Part shown: one piece after another, positions 57,592-64,000 of the stretch
Numbering within the stretch: the first letter of the stretch is position 1
How the letters are laid out: each line of letters opens with the position of its first letter
Assembly (NCBI GenBank): GCA_021495925.1
Contig: JAKEKT010000029.1
Coordinates: 124,001-188,000 of the forward strand
Source of the DNA: Diplodia intermedia
Lineage: Eukaryota; Ascomycota; Dothideomycetes; Botryosphaeriales; Botryosphaeriaceae
Direction: 5' to 3'
Length of the DNA stretch: 64,000 nt
Notes under the pieces: generated by a model
The model's input: the letters and a program-made list of their open reading frames with translations, nothing else
Told to the model about the DNA's origin: nothing
The model's database searches: none
Made by a program: the position numbers and the translations under genes

Positions 57592-58101
57592 ATGTGCAAC
57601 GGCAACTCGTCACGTCTTTCTGCCGGCGGCACCATCGCTGTCCTGCGCCCTCCGCCTCACGAGTCGCAATCGCCCTCCGCAAACTGCAACCTCTTCTTCC
57701 AGAATCCCGGCGAGCTCAGCGGCCGCACGCGCGCCGTCTTCCAAGCCGACGACGGCAGCTGCTTCGACAATTTCTCGGGCTATTTCATGTTGATTCAGTA
57801 AGTGCATCGCTTCACGTATTTCATGGTACCCTATCGTGCTGACGTGATCTCCTCCCCCAACAGCCGCAACGGAGACCTGCTCTCGCGACCGCCGCTGAGC
57901 GAGGCCGCCGGCGACGCTCTCCACGCCATCCAGCTCCGGCCCGCTGTGGACGAACACCACAGCCTCGCCCAACTGGACCTCGCCAACGCGCTCGAGCTGT
58001 CCGTCGGCGGACAAGGCGTCATTGGTCGGAAAGTGTCCATTGTGACGGATCTGAAGGACACCGGCACCACCATCGCTGAGGGAATCATCGGCTGGAACTG
58101 A
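57592..58101 (+). CDS. Small protein of unknown function
   Basis: Two exons, 57592-57797 and 57864-58101 (GTAAGT donor, CAACAG acceptor, phase 2), give 147 aa. There is no signal peptide or membrane segment. The first exon has three Cys (CNGNSS, NCNLFF, GSCFDNF); the second is rich in Leu, Ala and Val and ends EGIIGWN. The consistent splice phase supports a real gene. An in-frame ATG at 57508 would add a basic 28-residue extension. No family was recognised. Confidence 0.6.
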
Positions 58102-58288
58102 TGTCGGGCAACAGCATGGCAATGGTAGCGACGTGCACGGGAAGGCGTTACGGAATTTTGATATCGGCTGGCATGGGAGGGTGTTTGGAGGAAAAGGGAA
58201 TACCATTAGCACCACCTTCATGTTGCAACTTTTCAATTCATCGCTTTGACTTAATCAGCATCTCACTGCTCTGAGCTCCGACTACATG

Positions 58289-58820
58289 GGTAGTTGAATC
58301 CGACATCCAGATGTAGATGTAAGTCTTCAAGGTGTCCAGCTATCGGATTCAACTGACCATATGCTGTGGTGGAGAGCGGTGCAGGAGCCGATGAGCGTTT
58401 GGGCACAGGCGAGACATGAGAGTCGAATCCAATGCCTTTGTCTCTTTGGAAATGCTGAGCCATATTCATATTGGCAGTTGAATCCAATGTCTGGACGCAG
58501 TTCTGAAATGAATGCAACTGCTCACGTGCAAGGCATTCAAGGATTCACACCTACGTCCGGACATTGGGTTCAACTGCCCACGTAGGGCCTTCTCAAATCT
58601 TTTGGCACCTGCCGTGTCGTCGTCGCCCCCTCAAAATCATCCTTGCGACTGCCACTCTCCACGCTCTACGTCACCGCCTTCTTGAGCCACATCGTGGCCG
58701 ACGCCAGTGCCGCAACGTCTACAACACCACCAAATACTATAGGCAGTCAAATACAAGATGCGGACGTAAATATGCGCATTGAACACTCAAGCTTACGTCC
58801 GGATCTTGTATTGAACTGCC
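58289..58820. repeat. Cluster of paired inverted repeats (hairpins)
   Basis: Three convergent pairs of about 28-bp arms share a TTGAATCC/GGATTCAA-type core. Pair 2: 58473-58500 with 58551-58578, 25 of 28 matching, 50-base loop. Pair 3: 58742-58769 with 58793-58820, 25 of 28 matching, 23-base loop. Pair 1: 58289-58316 with 58332-58358, weaker, with a perfect 12-bp core. A partial single copy lies near 58421-58436. Arms within a pair resemble each other more than arms of different pairs. Confidence 0.75.
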
Positions 58821-59371
58821 CATCCCTTGTAGTGTTTCATGAGGCAGATGCGGGCGGGCAATGACTCTGAGCCAACCCAACAACCTCCTGGCGAATGCCA
58901 TCGTCAACGCCTGCCGAGCCACGCCTTCGTATGCCCTGGATCCACTGCGTGGGCTCACCTTCCTCCAGAATGGGCACCGCTGCGAGCGCCGCCTCGATGC
59001 AGACGAGCTTGTTACTCGCAGCACCCTGTTTGGCGCCTTCGCGGGCATGACTTCCACGGATCGGCTTGCGCTCGGACTTCTTGGGCGAATGCACCAGGCA
59101 CGGCTGCCAGAAACGGTGGGCGGCGGCGGGACAGCGGCTCGCTGGGCGAGCGCGGCGACGTGGTGGTGCCTGCCTTTCCTCGGAGGGCAACCACCTCCCG
59201 CGCCCGAGGGCTGCCTACTTAACCCCTCCGCCCGCCCGCCACTCTCTTCTTCTTCTTCATCATCATCGTCCAATACCCACAGCTCTCCGCACCGTTACCC
59301 ATTGCTCCATTGCTTGTCCATCCACCGCACTTGTTCTTCTTATCCACGCCACCACCCTTCTTCCAGCAATC
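58821..59371. other. Upstream region of But2 gene
   Basis: 551 bp, presumed promoter and 5' UTR; a TCTTCTTCTTCATCATCATC tract lies near 59246-59268. A frame open through this region was not accepted as a gene. Confidence 0.45.
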
Positions 59372-60794
59372 ATGAAGTCCGCCGCCGTCGTCTTTGGCCT
59401 CGCGCTCGGCGCCTCCGCAGCTGCTGTGCCTCCGGCTGCTGTGCCTCTAGCTACTGTGCCTCCGCCTCATGAGCGTCCAGCAGTCCCAGCACACGAACAG
59501 TGGTCAGTGCTCCTCCCCTTTGCGTCATGACCTTGCTCACACGTGTTCTAGCTATTTCGGAATCAATGCCTACGGCGTCGAAGGCACGGCCTCTGAGGGA
59601 CATTGGGGCGCGGTTCAACAACTTTCCGACGGTCAGCTCCGCATCGGTCAATCGAACCTTCATGGTGAATCCCGATTCTATCTTGACAAGAACTCCGGTA
59701 CGTTGCCTCTTGTCCCCCTTCCTCGCATGAAGCTGACCAGGTGAGCAGGCTTGTACGATCAGAACCGTTTTGGATGCATCCTCGCCGGCTGGGAGCAACA
59801 ATTCCAGTGCGACCATGGCAAATCCTCTTGGGATGGCTGGTCCATTGGCTTCGAAGGCCTCGTCACTTTCCAGGGAAGTGTCCGTTTCTGGACCTGCGCA
59901 ACCGGAGATCACGAAGGATACAACATCTACAAGAGGCCTCTCCCTGGACAAAGTGGCTACTGCCATCAGGTCACTCTGGTTGCCAACAGCTGCCATGCCG
60001 CTCACCACCGAGAGTCATCGTCGACAAAGACCATCTGCCAAGGACGCAAGTGCGACATGTCCGACCGCGAGTCCTACCACAAGTCTCACCGCGAATCCGA
60101 CCGCGAGTCTTACCGCGAGTCTCACCGCGAATCCTACATGCCTTCCTGCAACGAAGATAGGTGCCGCAAGCCTGTTCCTACCCCACCTTCGCATCGTGTC
60201 GTCTGCAACGGATCGCCGTGCCGCGCGTCTGTTCCTACCCCACCTTCGCGTGCTGTTCACGAGACTCACAACACTCACGAGACTCACGAGACTCACAACA
60301 CTCACAACACTTGCCCTGGCAGACTCACGGGGGATTGGGAATTCCCGCATTTGATTGTCCCTGTTGATGCTTCCAAGCCTGACTTCGCTCCCGGCACTTC
60401 GCTGTTCGGCACCGTCTCCAAGACCGTCAAGACTTACTTCAACTTCGACATCCCATCCAAGTATGTTGGAAAGAGCTGTGCTGTCGTGTTCATGCTCCCT
60501 CAGCAGTCGCAACTCGAGACGTCCTCCTTCGAGTTGAAGGGGTCTGGCCATGTGTTCGGTGGTTGGACCAAAGAAGTCAGCAAGGAGACTACATTCAACA
60601 CCGCACCCGAGGGCCTCAAGAGCAAGGTGTCCGGCACACTCAGGCCAGGACAGAGCTACGTGTTTGGCAGGACTCAGTGCAAGCCAGGTGTCATGACCTT
60701 CGTCATGGAGGGAGCCTCGGACACGTACTTCAAGTGGTTCCAGGACTTCAACCCTTGCCCCATCGGTCTTTACCTGATTGCTGAGGCTGAGTGA
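59372..60794 (+). CDS. Secreted But2-domain protein with tandem repeats
   Basis: Three exons (59372-59502, 59552-59697, 59749-60794) give 440 aa. A signal peptide (MKSAAVVFGLALGASAAA) is followed by a short Pro/Val repeat. A Cys-containing globular part follows (CYFGINAYGVEG, NRFGCILAGWEQQFQC). About residues 195-290 are repetitive: a charged RES/HRES series (DRESYHKSHRESDRESYRES), two copies of a CRxxVPTPPS unit, and a His/Thr series (HETHNTHETHETHNTHNT). The C-terminal 150 residues match the But2 domain: WEFPHLIVPVDASKP, TYFNFDIPSKYVGKSCAVVF and GPIGLY-like CPIGLYLIAEAE. But2-domain proteins are common in mould cell walls; the molecular role is not known. Confidence 0.82.
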
Positions 60795-60964
60795 GGAATG
60801 GTGGCATGGAGGTGGATGATTCAAGTCATGTTGCTGTTCTTCTTATTGTTTGTTTCTACGATCCCTAGCCTCGTTTCTCCCTAATCAGAGTCTTTCATCA
60901 ATTCAACTTGTCTCAAAATGTGACCATTGCTTCGTGAGATTTGACCTTTGCTTCTGGATGCACA

Positions 60965-62435
60965 CTACACCGCCCTCGCCTCCTCCCCAGCCCATGCCCT
61001 CCGAATAATCTCCCTCACGCCGTCCCTCTCCACAGGCCGCGGATTCCAATACGGCTTCTCAACCGCGACATCGGCCACGCGATCCACATCCTCTTCCTTC
61101 ATGCCCAACTCGCTCAACGATCGCTTCACGCCCGGCAGCCGCCCCAACAACACATTGAGGCCCCTCACGGGATCGCCTTCACTCCCCGGCAGCGCATCGG
61201 CGAGCCGGCTCAGCGTCTCGGGCGGCAGGGCGGAGGCGTTGTACGCCAGGGCGTGCGGCAGAACGACGGTGTGGGTGGCGGCGTGGGGCAGGTCGAGGGT
61301 GCCGCCGAGGGCGTGGCAGAGCTTGTGGTGCAGGGCCATGGCGACGCTGCCGAGGGCGGTGCCGCACAGCCACGCGCCGTACAGGGCGGCGCCGCGGGCG
61401 GGCAGGTCCGACGGGTCGGCGACGACGGTCGGGAGGGCGGCGGCGAGGGAGCGGACGCCCTCGAGGGCGAGGAGGGTGACGACGGGGTTGGTGTCGCGGG
61501 CGTAGAGGGCTTCGACTGGTTGTCGTGGGAAGGGAGTGGGGATTGCGTTAGTTTTTGTTTGTCAATGTGGTGTAGAGGTTGGATTTTTTTTTTTGGCATG
61601 GCGTGGCGGGTATGTATGTATGGGGATGTAGGTAGGTACGTAGGTAGGTGATAAGGCATGGCATGCTTCCGCCGCAGCCCTTTCCCTCCCCCCACCACCA
61701 CCCCCTTCTTCTTCTTCTTCTTCTTCTTCTTCTTCTTCTTCTTCTTCTTCTTCTTCTTCTTCTTCTTCTTCTTCTTCTTCTCCATCAAAGAGCGAGGACA
61801 CCGAGAGAGAAAAGGAAAAAAAAAGAAGGGAAGAAAAAAATAAAACACCAACCAGCATGCGCAATCGCATTGACCCCGCTCGTCGCGCTCAGCCCCGGCG
61901 GCATCGTCACGGTCAAGTCGACGTCGTAAATCACCGTCGCGGGCCGGATCCTGGGGTCGCTCCGCGTCGTCTTCTTCTTTTTCCCGTCCTCGCCCACCTC
62001 CGTCTCGCCCAGCACCGCCGTCATCTCGCTGCCCGAATACGTCGTCGGCACGCACACATGCGGCACGCCGCCCGGCACGCGCACCGCGATCGCCTTGCCC
62101 AGCCCGACGGCGCTGCCGCCGCCGATCGACACGAGACCGTCGGCTGGTGCGCCGCCGTCGGCTGCGCGCGCGAAGGCGGCCAGCGCGCGCTCGGTGACGT
62201 GCGTCGGCGTGTGCATGGCGGCTTCGGCGAAGACGCCGGCGATGGTGGCGATGTTGGATGCGGAGGCGAGCAGCGTCGAGGTGAGGAGCGAGGTGAGCAG
62301 CGAGGATCTGCTGCTGTTGCTGAGGAGGAGGAAGGGCCGGGAGATGTGTAGCCGTGACAGCTCGGCGGGGAGCTGGGACAGGGCGCCGGCGCCGAAGATG
62401 ACGCGGGTGGGGTTGGGGGTGTAGGCGAAGATGGG

Positions 62436-62467
<32 letters not shown>

Positions 62468-62471
62468 GCAT
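60965..62471 (-). CDS. Maleylacetate reductase (iron-containing ADH family)
   Basis: Two exons, 61853-62471 and 60965-61515, give 389 aa. The enzyme reduces maleylacetate to 3-oxoadipate, the step linking hydroxyquinol and resorcinol breakdown to the beta-ketoadipate pathway. Landmarks: FGAGALSQLPAELS, the nucleotide loop GLVSIGGGSAVGLGKAIA, VPTTYSGSEMTAVLGETE, and the His-rich metal region HKLCHALGGTLDLPHAATHT. The junction restores NAIAHAVEALYARD in phase 1. The first exon opens with Met and 11 Gln encoded by a CAA microsatellite. The 337-bp intron carries a long trinucleotide repeat and a GTTGGT donor, less common than the GTRAGT used elsewhere. Confidence 0.88.
61705..61780. repeat. (CTT/AAG)n microsatellite, about 25 units
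   Basis: An uninterrupted CTT run on the plus strand (AAG/GAA in the transcript) lies inside the maleylacetate reductase intron. It is the longest perfect repeat in the window. Confidence 0.95.
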
Positions 62472-63772
62472 CTTGTTGCGGGGGCTGGTGTTGCCGGTGT
62501 TTTTTTTTTTTTTGGCGATTACAATGTGGCGGTGGAGGAGGAGGAGGAGGAAGGACTGGTGTCTGCCATCTTAGAAACTTATGCGGGGTTTTGGGAGCAA
62601 ATGCGGTTTTGTAGCTTAGTTGGAGGTGGGGGGACGGGACGACCGTCTCCCGTCTGTCTGCCGATGACGACGATGGAGGGGCAGCTTTCGTCGGTGGAAG
62701 GGCAGCATGTGGGGTTGGTTTCATTCCCCGACAGACGACACCCCACCACCAAGCCACCGCCGTGAGGTCTGCCGTTGCGCCATCCAATTCGCTGCCATTT
62801 CTCAGTCACTTCAACTTTTTTTTCTTTCGCCGGGCTAATTAATGTTGACATAACGTGCCAGCAATGGCATTCAGATATAAATTTCCTCAGCAGCAGAGGT
62901 TAACTAACTACCCGAAGGGGGAAAAAAGCATGCGTCGCGGACCAATTCCGCCCCGTCAACCTTTGACATGTTCATAACCAAGCCTGCAGCGACCTTTCCC
63001 CGTCTTTCCGCTCCCATTATTGTTTGACAGAGATGGTAGTGTCAGCAAATTTTATGCCAGTTCTACAATAATCCTGCAAAGCATATAACCCCTGCCTTTC
63101 CGATTGCGCGCCTAACGCATAACGGTAAGGTGCCATGTCCGGGACACGGCTCGTACGTAGCTGTAGTAGTAGAGATGGTACGTACCAGAAGATCGGCGCC
63201 CTAACGGTCTCGAGCGCAACGCCGCCGTGCGACGGCGTCGTCTGTACCTGAGAGTGGCTGAACCGGACCAAATGCCAAAAAAAAAAAAAGTCTTGAAAAC
63301 TCTGCGTACGAGATATTTTTTTGGGGGGAAATGGATGCATATATATCTCTCTTAGATTAGAAGTTAAAAAAAAAATTTGAAATTTCACGAGATACCTCCT
63401 CCCAATGAAGCAACGTATTAGAAAAGCAAGTGTTGGGGGAGATCAATCTTCTTTGTGCCAAGCCAAATCCGTTTCCTTTCTATGTAGCCAGAGGTGGTAT
63501 CCTTCCGTAAGTCGTTAAGCGGGGGTTAGAAATAAAAGAGAGCAAGAAGGGATGAAAATCTATACACCACCACGCATCGTTGAGCCCTTCCCGTATGATG
63601 CACCGGCGCCCGATTGTCCCATGCCCAAGTCCGAAGCCAATCTGAACTTCTTCTCCTCGAAAGCACCAGGCGCCGAAAACCCTTTTTTCCCTCCCGTAAA
63701 AAGCAAAGCACGAACCCACCAGAACCTCGTATCGTACACGCTTCTCCTTCCGACCTCTCTCTCTCCGCAAGC
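62472..63772. other. Intergenic, no supported gene
   Basis: 1.3 kb upstream of maleylacetate reductase and downstream of the ZIP gene. Contains a GAGGAGGAGG tract near 62536-62550 and A/T homopolymers at 63278-63374. No gene was seen. Confidence 0.5.
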
Positions 63773-64000
63773 TTATGCCCACTTGCCAAGCAGCGCCATC
63801 AAGGCAGCGCCCAAGCACATCAGCACGAAGGCCGAAAGGACCGTCTTGATGGGAGCTTTGGACATGGTGGGCGAGAACATGAACTCGTGAGCCATGAGCT
63901 CGACGAGGCCAGTGTAGATGAGAATACCGGCCGAAATGGCATCGAAAACGCCGTTGGCAATGAGCGAGGTTGCGCCCTCCGGGGCGAAGCTGGAACGCAC
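63773..64000 (-). CDS. ZIP family metal transporter, C-terminal end
   Basis: The last 75 residues of a protein whose start lies beyond the right edge. The sequence GVFDAISAGILIYTGLVELM followed by AHEF is the typical penultimate membrane helix of Zrt/Irt-like (ZIP) zinc or iron transporters. A final hydrophobic helix (VLSAFVLMCLGAALMALLGKWA) runs to the C-terminus. ZIP proteins import divalent metals into the cytosol. The metal cannot be assigned from this fragment. Confidence 0.8.
   Translation of the reverse strand: MRSSFAPEGATSLIANGVFDAISAGILIYTGLVELMAHEFMFSPTMSKAPIKTVLSAFVLMCLGAALMALLGKWA

Noticed and set aside
58289..58820. CRISPR array
   Set aside because: Repeats are inverted pairs with variable arms and uneven spacing, not direct repeats with uniform spacers, and the genome is eukaryotic.
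61210..62787. Long minus-strand frame through the CTT repeat
   Set aside because: It contains a poly-Lys run encoded by the microsatellite and overlaps maleylacetate reductase exons in another frame.

Overview
The window looks like chromosomal DNA of a filamentous ascomycete (Pezizomycotina). Genes are GC-rich and monocistronic on both strands. Most are interrupted by one to five short GT-AG introns, mostly 50-90 bp. The encoded families are typical of moulds: CFEM and But2 surface proteins, GH3 glycosidases, F-box and 2EXR proteins, an Atg22-like transporter and an aquaglyceroporin. The genus cannot be named from sequence alone. All exon coordinates come from reading splice signals and conserved protein motifs by eye; no alignment was run.

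Layout. 1-3.4 kb: a GH3 beta-N-acetylhexosaminidase-like gene (cut by the left edge) divergent from an Atg22-like vacuolar transporter. 3.4-10.6 kb: a gene-poor stretch with one intact F-box gene, one poorly resolved F-box gene and one F-box relic. 11-16.5 kb: a small secreted protein, then an aquaglyceroporin. 16.8-27 kb: 5-oxoprolinase, a CFEM protein and mitochondrial succinate-semialdehyde dehydrogenase. 27.6-34.7 kb: an accessory stretch holding a broken RNase H-like sequence and two intact stand-alone RNase H-like genes, all on the minus strand, with no reverse transcriptase seen nearby. 35.9-49.9 kb: a salicylate-hydroxylase-like FAD monooxygenase; nucleolar GTPase NOG2 divergent from a mitoribosomal mS26-like gene; a 2EXR protein; a DUF952 protein; an HSL-type alpha/beta hydrolase; a frameshifted gene of unknown function; and a poly-Asn coiled-coil protein. 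51.2-58.1 kb: another RNase H-like remnant, a secreted GH3 beta-glucosidase, an Mn superoxide dismutase and a small unknown gene. 58.3-58.8 kb: a cluster of short inverted-repeat hairpins. 59.4-64 kb: a But2-domain secreted protein with tandem repeats, maleylacetate reductase, and the C-terminal end of a ZIP metal transporter cut by the right edge.

Most genes are independent housekeeping or secreted functions rather than a pathway cluster; no biosynthetic cluster is present. 5-oxoprolinase (glutathione cycle) and SSADH (GABA shunt) both feed glutamate/succinate metabolism, but their proximity may be chance. The FAD monooxygenase and maleylacetate reductase belong to aromatic-catabolism families but lie more than 20 kb apart. 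The most unusual signals are the dispersed RNase H-like modules in mixed states of decay and the paired inverted repeats at 58.3-58.8 kb, where arms match within a pair better than between pairs.
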